A stretch of 64,000 nt of DNA. Source: Streptomyces sp. Ag109_O5-1. GTDB taxonomy: Bacteria > Actinomycetota > Actinomycetes > Streptomycetales > Streptomycetaceae. Shown here in pieces: positions 24,093 through 31,740 of this stretch. Location: positions 6,634,001 through 6,698,000 of the forward strand of contig NZ_RKQF01000001.1 of assembly GCF_003814875.1 (NCBI RefSeq), given 5' to 3'. The translations under genes were made by a program, and so were the position numbers. Below the pieces are notes generated by a model. The model saw only the letters and a program-made list of their open reading frames with translations. It was not told the DNA's origin and did not search any database. How positions within the stretch are numbered: position 1 is the first letter of the stretch; the number at the start of each line of letters is the position of its first letter.

Positions 24093-24106
24093 ATACCATC
24101 TGGTAT
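24093..24106. promoter_or_regulatory. operator-like palindrome upstream of OYE gene
   Basis: ATACCA-TC-TGGTAT has perfect 6-bp arms, 41 bases before the GTG start. Three GTGCAC hexamers lie just upstream (24062-24093). This is typical of TetR/MarR-type control of oxidoreductases; the regulator is not adjacent. Confidence 0.5.
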
Positions 24107-24146
24107 TCGCCCCCGGACACACGCCTACTCACGAGGAGCCCCCCAC

Positions 24147-25274
24147 GTGACCGTCACCACGCCCCCCGCCTCCCGCGCGGCCGAGATCCTCTCCCGTCCC
24201 ATCGCTCTCAACGGGCTCACGGTCCCCAACCGGATCGTGATGGCGCCGATGACCCGCCAGTTCAGCCCCGGCGGCATCCCCGGCGAGGACGTGGTCTCGT
24301 ACTACTCCCGCCGGGCCGCCGCCGGTGTCGGCCTGATCGTCACCGAGGGGACGTACGTCGGCCATGACTCGGCCGGGCAGAGCAGCCGCATCCCGCGGTT
24401 CCACGGCGAGGAGCAGCTGGCGGCCTGGGCGAAGGTCGCCGAGGGCGTGCACGCGGCCGGCGGCACGATCGTCCCGCAGCTGTGGCACATCGGCATGGTC
24501 CGCAAGCAGGGCCAGCCGCCGTTCGCGGACGCCCCCGCCGTCGGCCCCTCCGGCATCCGCCTGGACGGCACCGAGGGCGAGGGTAAGGAGATGACCCGGC
24601 AGGACCTGGACGACGTCATCCGCGCGTTCGCCGAGGCCGCGGCCGACGCCGAGCGCATCGGCTTCGACGGCGTCGAGCTGCACGGCGCCCACGGCTACCT
24701 GCTCGACCAGTTCCTGTGGGCGGGCACCAACCGCCGCGCCGACGCGTACGGCGGCGACCCGGTCGCCCGCACGAAGTTCGCGGCGGAGATCGTGGCCGCC
24801 GTACGTGACTCGGTCTCCCCGGAGTTCCCGGTCATCTTCCGCTACTCGCAGTGGAAGTCCGACAACTACGACGCCCGTCTCGCCGAGACCCCCGAGGAGC
24901 TGGAGGCGATCCTCACGCCGCTGGCCGCCGCCGGCGTCGACGTCTTCCACGCCTCCACCCGCCGCTACTGGCTCCCCGAGTTCGAGGGCTCCGACCTCAA
25001 CCTGGCCGGCTGGACCAAGAAGCTCACCGGAAAGCCCACCATCACCGTCGGCTCGGTCGGCCTCGACGGCGACTTCATCAAGGGCTTCATGGGCGAGGGC
25101 TCTCCGCTCAAGAGCATCGACGACCTCCTCGACAGCCTGGAGCGCGAGGAGTACGACATGGTCGCCGTCGGCCGCGCCCTCCTCCAGGACCCGGAGTGGG
25201 CGTCGAAGGTCCTCGCCGGCCGCACGGACGAACTGAAGTCGTACGACGCGGCCGCGCTCAAGACCCTGAGCTGA
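24147..25274 (+). CDS. NADH:flavin oxidoreductase (Old Yellow Enzyme family)
   Basis: 375 residues from a GTG behind GAGGAG. An FMN TIM barrel: NGLTVPNRIVMAPMTRQFSPGG at the N-terminus, QLWHIGM (substrate/FMN), GFDGVELHGAHGYLLDQFLWAGTNRRADAYGG (family signature, about residues 174-205), VGSVGLDGDF, and VAVGRALLQDPEWASKV (FMN phosphate). It is predicted to reduce electrophilic C=C bonds with NAD(P)H. Transcribed alone between two strong hairpins, with an operator-like palindrome upstream, suggesting inducible detoxification. Confidence 0.92.
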   Translation: MTVTTPPASRAAEILSRPIALNGLTVPNRIVMAPMTRQFSPGGIPGEDVVSYYSRRAAAGVGLIVTEGTYVGHDSAGQSSRIPRFHGEEQLAAWAKVAEGVHAAGGTIVPQLWHIGMVRKQGQPPFADAPAVGPSGIRLDGTEGEGKEMTRQDLDDVIRAFAEAAADAERIGFDGVELHGAHGYLLDQFLWAGTNRRADAYGGDPVARTKFAAEIVAAVRDSVSPEFPVIFRYSQWKSDNYDARLAETPEELEAILTPLAAAGVDVFHASTRRYWLPEFEGSDLNLAGWTKKLTGKPTITVGSVGLDGDFIKGFMGEGSPLKSIDDLLDSLEREEYDMVAVGRALLQDPEWASKVLAGRTDELKSYDAAALKTLS

Positions 25275-25287
25275 GCACCTGCGCTCA

Positions 25288-25326
25288 CACGAACGGCCGG
25301 GACGTCCTGCGTCCCGGCCGTTCGTG
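25288..25326. terminator. bidirectional hairpin after OYE gene
   Basis: A perfect 16-bp stem, CACGAACGGCCGGGAC / GTCCCGGCCGTTCGTG, with a 7-base loop. It sits between convergent genes and may serve both. Confidence 0.9.
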
Positions 25327-25352
25327 GTCTGCCGGCCGACGCCCGCCGACGG

Positions 25353-25652
25353 TCAGACGACCGCCAGGAAAACCAGGGACACCACCGCTTGGAGCGGCAA
25401 GGACACGATCCCGAAGAGCAGGGCCCGGTTCCATGCGATGGACGGCTCCGGCCGGCGTGGTCTCGCCCGGGCCCATGACACGAGAGCGGTGAACGCCGGA
25501 ATCAGGGCGAGCAGGGCGCACGCCAGCCGGAACGGTGTCCGGGAGGCGTCATCGGCCGCTCTCGTCCACAGCGGCCAGGCGTAGAGCGCGTCGATCGCGA
25601 GCATGACCAGCAGCCCGGCCCCGGCCCTGCAGACGGACTGGCTGTTCGCCAT
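25353..25652 (-). CDS. small membrane protein, unknown
   Basis: 99 residues: MANSQSVCRAGAGLLVMLAIDALYAWPLWTRAADD..., with three hydrophobic segments (about 11-30, 40-62 and 75-98). An ATG near 25652 is the first that gives a pure membrane protein. Its 5' end overlaps, antisense, the remnant of an esterase gene by 50 bases, which is odd for two functional genes and suggests that the esterase side is the dead one. No family recognised. Confidence 0.55.
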   Translation of the reverse strand: MANSQSVCRAGAGLLVMLAIDALYAWPLWTRAADDASRTPFRLACALLALIPAFTALVSWARARPRRPEPSIAWNRALLFGIVSLPLQAVVSLVFLAVV

Positions 25653-25944
25653 GCCGTCCCTGCGCCTGGCGGAGGCACAGATCGCGGGCGGCGGCCGGGC
25701 GCACCTGTACGAACTGACCTGGGGCGCCCCCGGCAGCGGCGGGATCCTGGGCACCTGCCACGGCCTGGACATCCCCCTCCTCTTCGGCATGTTCGAGGCG
25801 GACCTGACCAACCTCCTCCGGGCGGGCGCAGGCGTCACCCCGGAGGAGCGGACGAGGCAGCTGCGGGAGGGGTGCGACCTCACCGTTCATCCGCTCTCGG
25901 GTCAGCCGGCGAGCAGCCGGAAGAACCCGAGAGCGAACGCGTAG
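25603..25944 (+). pseudogene. carboxylesterase type B remnant
   Basis: The frame contains TDWLFAMPSLRLAEAQIAGG, AHLYELTWGAPG and LGTCHGLDIPLLFG. This is the C-terminal third of type B carboxylesterases, including the catalytic histidine (CHGLDIP). The oxyanion hole, the nucleophile elbow (G-E-S-A-G) and the acidic residue are absent. The tail after EADLTNLLRAG diverges from the family. No ribosome site precedes it. It is therefore a decayed fragment of what was a gene of about 500 residues. Confidence 0.7.
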
Positions 25945-26048
25945 GGCACGAGGAGCAGAAGCGCGGGGCGGTCCGTCAGCAGGCCGAAGGCCATGAAGCC
26001 GAGCGCCGAAAACCGCGATCGCCGGTGTCGCGCGCTACTGTTCCCCGC

Positions 26049-26708
26049 GTGACGGACAAGGACATATCCACGCCCCGGGTGGACGGACGGGTCGAACGGG
26101 GGAACAGGACGCGTCAGTCGGTGCTGGACCGGACCGTCAGGATCGCGTCCGTGGAAGGGCTGGAGGCGTTGTCCGTCGGGCGGCTGGCGACGGAACTGGG
26201 GCTCAGCAAGAGCGGGGTGTTCGCGCTCTTCGGGTCCAAGGAGGAACTGCAGCTCGCCACCGTGCGGGAGGCGGGACGCATCTTCACCGAGCGGGTGATC
26301 CGCCCGCTGGCGGCGGATCCCGCGGGGGTCCTGCGGGTGTGGCGGCTGTGCGAGGGATGGCTCGAGTACTCCCGGGGACGGGTCTTTCCGGGCGGCTGCT
26401 TCTTCTACGAGGTCATCGCCGAGTTCGACGCCCGTTCGGGGCCGGTGCACGACGCCGTGGTCCGGGCCCAGCGCGACTGGATGGCCCATGTGGAGCGCAC
26501 CGTCGCCGACGCGCGTGACGCGGGTGAGCTGCACGCCGGCGTCGATGTGCCCCAGCTCGCCTTCGAACTCGTGGCGTTGATGGAGACGGCCAACGGGGTC
26601 GCGGTGCTGCACGGCGAGGAGACCGCCTACCGGCGGGCCCGGGTCGGGATCGCGGCACGTCTGCGGGCGGTGGCGGCCGACCCGGCCCGGTTGCCTCAAG
26701 TCCCCTGA
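26049..26708 (+). CDS. TetR/AcrR family regulator
   Basis: 219 residues from GTG (VTDKDISTPRVDG). HTH at about residues 20-65: TRQSVLDRTVRIASVEGLEALSVGRLATELGLSKSGVFALFGSKEELQLATV. The C-terminal ligand domain has CEGWLEYSRGRVFPGGCFFYEV, the TetR_C subfamily with the conserved F-x-G-G-C. It starts just after two pieces of debris and ends 76 bases before a mycothiol-type enzyme gene. A palindrome ACGATCGT (26754-26761) between them may be its operator (inference). Confidence 0.9.
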   Translation: MTDKDISTPRVDGRVERGNRTRQSVLDRTVRIASVEGLEALSVGRLATELGLSKSGVFALFGSKEELQLATVREAGRIFTERVIRPLAADPAGVLRVWRLCEGWLEYSRGRVFPGGCFFYEVIAEFDARSGPVHDAVVRAQRDWMAHVERTVADARDAGELHAGVDVPQLAFELVALMETANGVAVLHGEETAYRRARVGIAARLRAVAADPARLPQVP

Positions 26709-26784
26709 GCCCACGATGAATTGGGACGGACCGGATCCCGTCAAACAACTAGCACGATCGTTCGCACAGTTTTAGGCTCGGTCC

Positions 26785-27393
26785 ATGACTGTCACAGGAG
26801 CGGACATCGTCGAGTTGGACCGGATCGCCGTGCGTGAGGCGGTCCGGGTGGTGGATCTGGTGGGCGGCCAGGACTGGGAGCGGGACACACCGTGCGCGGG
26901 GTGGACGTTGCGCCGGCTCGTGGCGCACATGACGGCCCAGCACCACGGCTTCGCGGCCGCCGCACGGGGTGCGGGGGAAGGCGCCGCCCACTGGCGCGAG
27001 CCGGAGGACATGAGCGAGCCGGCGCGGGTGCACCGGGCGGCCGCGGCCCAGGTGCTCGGCGCGTTCGGTGAACCGGGCGTGGACGGACGGGAGTTCGCGC
27101 TGCCGGAGCTGGGCGGGACCTTTTCCGGGCGGCGGGCGATCAGCTTCCACTTCGTCGACTACGTGGTGCACGCATGGGACGTCGCCGTCACGCTCGGCGC
27201 GGCGGTGGAACTGCCGGACGAGGCGCTCGGTGCGGCGCTCGCCGTCGCTCGCCTGGTCCCGGCCGATCCGGCGCGGCGAGGGCCGGGATCCGCCTTCGCG
27301 CCCGCGCTGGAGGTCTTTGCGGGTGCCGGTCCCCTGGAGGAGACGCTGCGGCTGCTGGGGAGGGACCCGGAGCGGTGGCCGGTCCGCGGGTGA
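26785..27393 (+). CDS. TIGR03086/maleylpyruvate-isomerase-like, putative mycothiol-dependent enzyme
   Basis: 202 residues of the DinB-like four-helix family. The opening is DRIAVREAVRVVDLVGGQDWERDTPCAGWTLRRLVAHMTAQHHGFA (P-C-x-G-W and metal-ligand His), with later FHFVDYVVHAWDVAVTLG (H-x-W-D). The family is predicted to bind a divalent metal and act with mycothiol. Reaction unknown. A likely -10 box (TAGGCT, ending 7-8 bases before ATG) and no ribosome site suggest a leaderless mRNA. Confidence 0.85.
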   Translation: MTVTGADIVELDRIAVREAVRVVDLVGGQDWERDTPCAGWTLRRLVAHMTAQHHGFAAAARGAGEGAAHWREPEDMSEPARVHRAAAAQVLGAFGEPGVDGREFALPELGGTFSGRRAISFHFVDYVVHAWDVAVTLGAAVELPDEALGAALAVARLVPADPARRGPGSAFAPALEVFAGAGPLEETLRLLGRDPERWPVRG

Positions 27394-27435
27394 GGGCCGG
27401 GACCGCCCTCGTCCCCATCGGACCGGCCTCTTGCG

Positions 27436-28335
27436 TCATTCCGGTGACGGCGCGGTGATCCGCTTCTCGAACCAGTGGTGGGCGTACGGCTCGTCGTTGA
27501 AGGCGGGGACCTCCTGGAAGCCGAAGGAGTGGTAGAGGGTGATCGCGGCGTCCAGCGTCTTGTTGGTGTCCAGGCGCAGGGTGTCGCAGCCGTGCCCGGC
27601 GGCCCGTGCCTCCAGTTCGGTCAGGAACCGGCGGCCGAGGCCGAGTCTGCGGGCCTGGGGGGCCACCCACATGCGCTTGATCTCCGCCGGAGCCCCGGGC
27701 GGCAGCTTCACCCCGGCACAGCCGACGGGTTCGCCGTGCAGCCGGGCGACCAGGAACAGCCCGCGTGGAGGCCGGAGTTCACCCGCGTCGGGCAGCAGGC
27801 TGCGCGCGGGATCGAAGCCGGTGTCGAAGCGCTCCTGCAACTCGGCGAAGTAGGCCAGCAGGCAGTGCCGGGCGTCGGGGTGGCTGGGGTCGACGACGTC
27901 GAGGGTGACGGTCGAGGCGGTCAGCAGCCGGTCGACCTCGGCCATGGCCGCGACCAGTCGGGTGCGCTGTGCGGCGTTGAGCGGTTCGAGGAGGGAGGAG
28001 GCCAGTTCGTCACTGCGGTCGTCGAGCAGGGCGCGCTCCGCCCGGCCCTGCTCGGTGAGCCGCACGGTGCGTACCCGCCTGTCCTCGCGCTGCGGCTCCA
28101 CGGTCACCAGGCCGGCGCTCTCCAGAGAGCGCAGCAACCGGCTGACATACCCGGAATCGAGCCCGAGGCGCTCACGCAGGCGCCGCACGTCCCGGCCCTG
28201 CTCGCCGATCTCCCAGAGCAGCCGAGCCTCGCCGATCGGCCGGTCGCGGCCCAGGTAGCGGTCGTGCAGCACGCCCACGCGTTCGGTGACGGTGCGGTGG
28301 AACCGTCGCACCTGCTCGATCTGTGCCGTATCCAT
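27436..28335 (-). CDS. MarR-type regulator fused to GNAT acetyltransferase
   Basis: 299 residues. The N-terminal winged helix at about 1-145 contains RLRERLGLDSGYVSRLLRSLESAGLVTVEPQREDRRVRTVRLTEQG. The C-terminal GNAT at about 150-299 contains AEIKRMWVAPQARRLGLGRRFLTELE and AITLYHSFGFQEVPAFND. This fusion is a known actinobacterial arrangement, thought to link DNA binding with acetyltransfer; its substrate is unknown. A perfect palindrome overlaps its own start codon, indicating tight autoregulation. An SDR gene lies 44 bases upstream on the same strand. Confidence 0.92.
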   Translation of the reverse strand: MDTAQIEQVRRFHRTVTERVGVLHDRYLGRDRPIGEARLLWEIGEQGRDVRRLRERLGLDSGYVSRLLRSLESAGLVTVEPQREDRRVRTVRLTEQGRAERALLDDRSDELASSLLEPLNAAQRTRLVAAMAEVDRLLTASTVTLDVVDPSHPDARHCLLAYFAELQERFDTGFDPARSLLPDAGELRPPRGLFLVARLHGEPVGCAGVKLPPGAPAEIKRMWVAPQARRLGLGRRFLTELEARAAGHGCDTLRLDTNKTLDAAITLYHSFGFQEVPAFNDEPYAHHWFEKRITAPSPE

Positions 28336-28357
28336 TCTCTGACTTTAGTCAGAGAAT
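28334..28357. promoter_or_regulatory. palindrome covering the MarR-GNAT start codon
   Basis: ATTCTCTGACT-TT-AGTCAGAGAAT has perfect 11-bp arms. The start codon (28335-28333, minus strand) lies at its left end. It fits a MarR-family operator (TGACT...AGTCA core) that would block both transcription and a leaderless or short-leader start. Confidence 0.7.
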
Positions 28358-28379
28358 TCTTCGTGGGCTACTCGATGTC

Positions 28380-29174
28380 TCACGGCAGGATGGAGTCGAC
28401 GTATCCGCCGTCCACCCGAAGCGCGCCCCCGGTGGTGGCCGAGGCCTGGTCGGAGCTGAGGTAGACAACCATGTTGGCGATCTCCTCCGGTTCGATCAGG
28501 CGCTGCAGCAGCGACTGCGGCCGGTACTCGCGCATGAAGGCGCGCTGGGCCTCGTCCCAGGGCAGGTCGCGGTCGACGAGTTCGTAGACGAAGTCCTCGA
28601 CCCCTCCCGTGTGGGTGGGGCCGGCGATCACTGAGTTCACCGTGACACCGGTGCCGGCGGCCTGTTTGGCGAAGCCGCGGCCCACCGCGAGCAGCGCGGT
28701 CTTCGACATGCCGTAGTGGATCATCTCGGCGGGGATGACGACCGCCGAGTCACTGGCGATGTACTGGACGCGTCCCCACCCGCGTTCGGTCATGCCCGGC
28801 AGGTACAGGCGGGTCAGCCGCACGGCGGCCAGCACGTTGACCTCGAAGTAGCGCCGCCACTCGTCGTCGGTGATCCGCAGCGGGTCCTCGGAGCCGAAGA
28901 TCCCCAGGTTGTTGACGAGGATGTCGACCTGCGGCAGGGCCTGCGCCGCCAGACGGGCCCCTTCTTCGGTCGTCACATCCGCCGCGACCGGGAGGAGATC
29001 GGCCTCCGGTACTTCCTTCGTCAGCCGGGCGATGCTCTCGTCGACGCGCTGCGAGGACCGGCCGTTGACCCCCACCCGGGCCCCGGCGCGGGCCAGTCCG
29101 GCGGCGATCGCCGCGCCGATGCCCTGGGTGGAGCCGGTGACCAGCGCCGCGCGACCGCTCAGATCGATCTTCAT
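28380..29174 (-). CDS. SDR family oxidoreductase
   Basis: 264 residues of a classical short-chain dehydrogenase: TGSTQGIGAAIA (cofactor loop, residues 14-25), NNLGIFG (NNAG-type), catalytic S of ASDSAVV, Y-x-x-x-K as YGMSK, and the end GGALRVDGGYVDSIL. The active site is intact. Arg after the glycine loop (NGRSSQRVDE) suggests NADP(H). It lies upstream of the MarR-GNAT gene on the same strand and may be its regulatory target. Substrate unknown. Confidence 0.92.
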   Translation of the reverse strand: MKIDLSGRAALVTGSTQGIGAAIAAGLARAGARVGVNGRSSQRVDESIARLTKEVPEADLLPVAADVTTEEGARLAAQALPQVDILVNNLGIFGSEDPLRITDDEWRRYFEVNVLAAVRLTRLYLPGMTERGWGRVQYIASDSAVVIPAEMIHYGMSKTALLAVGRGFAKQAAGTGVTVNSVIAGPTHTGGVEDFVYELVDRDLPWDEAQRAFMREYRPQSLLQRLIEPEEIANMVVYLSSDQASATTGGALRVDGGYVDSILP

Positions 29175-29288
29175 CTCTCATCACACCCCTTTCGTGCGTG
29201 TGTCTCCGCTCAGGTACCCGAGTCGGAGCGACGGCACAAAGGGATCAGGCCTTCAACGCCTGTATGGCGGCACCGGGCTGTACCGGTG

Positions 29289-29864
29289 TCAGAGGTTGCC
29301 GAGGGGCTCGATGTCCACATGCACGGGAGTGCCCCAGACCCGGAGTACCTCGTAGTCGGTGAACTCGTGGACGAGCCGGTAGGCCATGGCGGGCCGGGAT
29401 CCGCGCCGCTGGGCGGCGATGTACAGCTCTGCCTCGCGCCGGTCGCGGCGGGGCGTGCCGCACAGCTCCCACTTCCGGCCGTTCCACGCCTCCGGCAGCC
29501 AGCGCTGCTGCGGCTGCGGCCGGTCGGCCCGCACGCCGTACCGGGACATGGACGGACTGACAGCCTCCCCCGGCACCGGCCGCGGGCCACCCCCGAACTC
29601 CGACCGCCGCGCGGCCCGCCGCCGCGTCTCGCAGAGCAGACACAGATCGGGGGCGCTCTCGTCCACGGGCCCCTGCGGATGCTCGGCGCACCGGGTGGTG
29701 GGCGCGGCCGCGCTGACGCTCTCCTCCAGCAGATCGAGAGCGCGCCGCAAGTCGTCCTTCACCTCGTGCAGCTTGGCGTCTGGCGTGTCACCGGTCAGGG
29801 CCTCCCCGTGCTCGCCGATGACACGGAGGGCACGGCCCAGAGCGGTGAGCTGGGAGTGGTTCAT
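29289..29864 (-). CDS. hypothetical protein with possible zinc-binding cysteines
   Basis: 191 residues starting MNHSQLTALGRALRVIGEHGEALTG. A predicted helical N-terminal half (DAKLHEVKDDLRRALDLLEESV) is followed by a CAEHPQGP...LCLLCETRRRAARRSEFGGG segment with C/H residues spaced like a small zinc site. The C-terminal half is basic and aromatic (WLPEAWNGRKWELCGTPRRDRREAELYIAAQRRG). It belongs to no family I recognise. It lies beside Uma2 and HTH genes of accessory type. A palindrome overlaps the start codon. Confidence 0.6.
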   Translation of the reverse strand: MNHSQLTALGRALRVIGEHGEALTGDTPDAKLHEVKDDLRRALDLLEESVSAAAPTTRCAEHPQGPVDESAPDLCLLCETRRRAARRSEFGGGPRPVPGEAVSPSMSRYGVRADRPQPQQRWLPEAWNGRKWELCGTPRRDRREAELYIAAQRRGSRPAMAYRLVHEFTDYEVLRVWGTPVHVDIEPLGNL

Positions 29865-29871
29865 GTGAACC
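29858..29871. promoter_or_regulatory. palindrome overlapping a start codon
   Basis: GGTTCA-TG-TGAACC contains the ATG of the minus-strand hypothetical gene at 29864. The 6-bp arms are perfect. It is a possible autoregulatory or host-regulator site. Confidence 0.35.
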
Positions 29872-29907
29872 AGGGTTGCACAGAGCGCTGACAACGCTCC
29901 GGTGAGA

Positions 29908-30579
29908 TCAGTCGGCGTAGTCCTTGAGTTCTTCGGTGTCCAGGGTGAAGGCGAGGGGGGCGGGGAGCTCGACGGGGGTTCCCCAGGGGTAGGAGACGAT
30001 CTGCTGGTAGCGACTGTCCTTGGGCTCGCTGTAGACGACAACGGTGTCGTTGTCGCGGTCGATGAGCAGGTAGACGGGGATGTCGGCTGCCGCGTAGCCG
30101 ACAGGCTTGTCGATGCGGTCCCGTCGGTCGGTGTCGTGGTCGTGAGAGGTGATTTCCACGGCCATGAGGATGCCCTCCGATGCCGACCACTCGCCGTGCC
30201 CTTTGAAGTGGCCCTTGCGAGCGACGGCTCCGTCCGTGCGGGCGCGACCCCTCCGGTATTCCTCGGTCTTGACGCCGGACTCCCCGTAGACGCGCAGGTC
30301 AGGGCGATGCTGCATGCACTGCTCCTGCAACCAGACGAAGATCTCCCGGTGGTTGCCGTCCGGCACTGCCTTGACCTCTAGTTTTCCGTTGACGTACTCA
30401 AGCCGGACGGTCTCCGGAGCCCGCCGCTCCAGTTCCTCGAAGTCCTCGACGGTGAGCGGGTCCTTCGTACGAACCTTCCCGTCGACGAATTCGAGCCGCA
30501 CGCCCTCCGGGGCCACGCCGGCGAGTTCCTCGAAGTCCTCGACGGGCATCTGCGGGCGTTCAGCGGCACCAGGGGTCAT
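29908..30579 (-). CDS. Uma2 family endonuclease-like protein with duplicated N-terminal unit
   Basis: 223 residues from the ATG behind GGAGGAGGC. Residues 10-65 contain the unit V-E-D-F-E-E-L-x(4)-A-P-E-x-V-R-L-E-x-V-x-G-K twice (VEDFEELAGVAPEGVRLEF and VEDFEELERRAPETVRLEY). The Uma2 core follows: REIFVWLQEQCMQ, RARTDGAVARKG, ILMAVEITSHDHDTDRRDRIDKPVGYAAADIPVYLLIDRDND. The catalytic-type E and D (VEITS, D-x-x-D) are present. Same family as the gene at 1876-2466. Confidence 0.85.
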   Translation of the reverse strand: MTPGAAERPQMPVEDFEELAGVAPEGVRLEFVDGKVRTKDPLTVEDFEELERRAPETVRLEYVNGKLEVKAVPDGNHREIFVWLQEQCMQHRPDLRVYGESGVKTEEYRRGRARTDGAVARKGHFKGHGEWSASEGILMAVEITSHDHDTDRRDRIDKPVGYAAADIPVYLLIDRDNDTVVVYSEPKDSRYQQIVSYPWGTPVELPAPLAFTLDTEELKDYAD

Positions 30580-30638
30580 GGAATTGCCTCCTCCCCTCCA
30601 TCGTGCCCCGGGGTGGCGTCGTCGGACCGTAGGAGCCG

Positions 30639-31519
30639 TCATGCGGGTGTCCTTTCTCGTTGTTTGATCATCGCGCCACGGATTTCGGCGGCCCGTGAGT
30701 GGACTTCGGGAGGCGACAGGGGCGTGTTGGGACTGCCGGGGGCGCGCCCGCCCCGGCATGCGCCGCAGATGCCGCCGGGCAGGGCCTCCGGGCGGCCCGG
30801 GGTGCCGCACTTCGCGCACTCCAGGATGCGGAGGGACGGGCGAGCGGGCGGGCTACCGGCTCGGGTGGGAGTTTGTCGGTGAGGCGTTTGCGGAGGAGGG
30901 CGGCCGGGTGGTGGACGGGGGAGGGGAGACCGCTGGTCAGAGCGTGGAGTACGTACTCGTCGCTCGCACCCCGCGCGAACCACTCCGTCAGCAGCGGGGC
31001 GAGGGCGGCGCAGTCGGCCTGGGAGAGGGAGAGAGCCGGGGCGGTACGGCCGAGGGCGGCCAGGAGGATGTGGGCGCGGGAGCGGGTGGGGCGAGCCCGG
31101 TCGGGGGGCTGTTCCGGCTCCGGTACGTCGCCTCGTGTGAACGCCGCCCACCAGTCATCGTCGCGTGCGGTACGGGACCACCACGAACGGGTGATCCAGC
31201 GTCGGCTGCCCGAGTCGGCGAGATGTTCCCGGCCCCGCCTCAAGTGCCCCGCCTGCTGAAGCCGGTTGAGGGCGGTGCGGAGGGCGCACTGCCCGTACGG
31301 GAGGTGCTTGGCCAGCGTCTTCACGGAGATGTCGGCGCCCTCGGGGAGCCGGTCGACGTATGCGGCGATGGCTGCTTCGCGGGGTGGGAGGTGGGCGAAG
31401 TCGTGGGCGGTGCGCCGGTGTTGGTTCGACGCGGACCGTTTTCCGTAGCCCGGGTTGGCCATCGGGTGCGGGGAGACGTGCGCGGGCGGGAGGGCAGCAC
31501 TAAGCTGGCTGTCAGCCAT
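30639..31519 (-). pseudogene. winged-HTH / zinc-ribbon protein, frameshifted near the 3' end
   Basis: Paralogue of the gene at 2516-3370. From ATG at 31519 the frame gives the HTH (AHDFAHLPPREAAIAAYVDRL, DISVKTLAKHLPYGQCALRTALNRLQQAGHLRRG) and runs to LLRKRLTDKLPPEPVA. Beyond about 30850 it turns into Arg/Ala-rich nonsense to a stop near 30668. The -1 frame there encodes the missing zinc ribbon (LECAKCGTPG...GGICGACRGG) up to a stop at 30639. A one-base loss in the GC-rich stretch 30838-30862 explains this: a real mutation or an assembly error. Confidence 0.75.
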
Positions 31520-31548
31520 GGGATCGCCTTTTCCGATCTCGTTGGTTA

Positions 31549-31584
31549 AGCCCCCGCAGGTGTTGGTAGCGCCTGACGGGGGCT
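31549..31584. terminator. hairpin upstream of the HTH pseudogene
   Basis: AGCCCCCG-CAGG...CCTG-(A)-CGGGGGCT forms a 12-bp stem with one bulge, followed on the plus strand by GTTTCGTTCGTT. On the minus strand it lies in the leader of the HTH gene. It could terminate or attenuate; there is no plus-strand gene ending here. The rest of 31520-31740 shows nothing recognisable. Confidence 0.5.
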
Positions 31585-31740
31585 GTTTCGTTCGTTATGC
31601 GGGCACGCTAGAGGATCGTCACTGTGCGTGGCAAGTCGAACGCGTCAAGTCAACACGCAGGGTGGGAGGGCGGGTTGAGGCCCTCCACCCATTCCCTGAA
31701 AAGAGGGCTCGGGGCTGGCGGCTTGAGCTTCGGGTGCTCG

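Noticed and set aside
25902..25994. Short hydrophobic minus-strand frame (MAFGLLTDRPALLLLVPYAF...)
   Set aside because: About 30 residues, no ribosome site, in a patch of decayed genes; could be a membrane-protein tail but cannot be supported.
30838..30862. Programmed -1 frameshift in the HTH/zinc-ribbon gene
   Set aside because: No slippery sequence or downstream pseudoknot seen; a one-base deletion or sequencing error explains it more simply.
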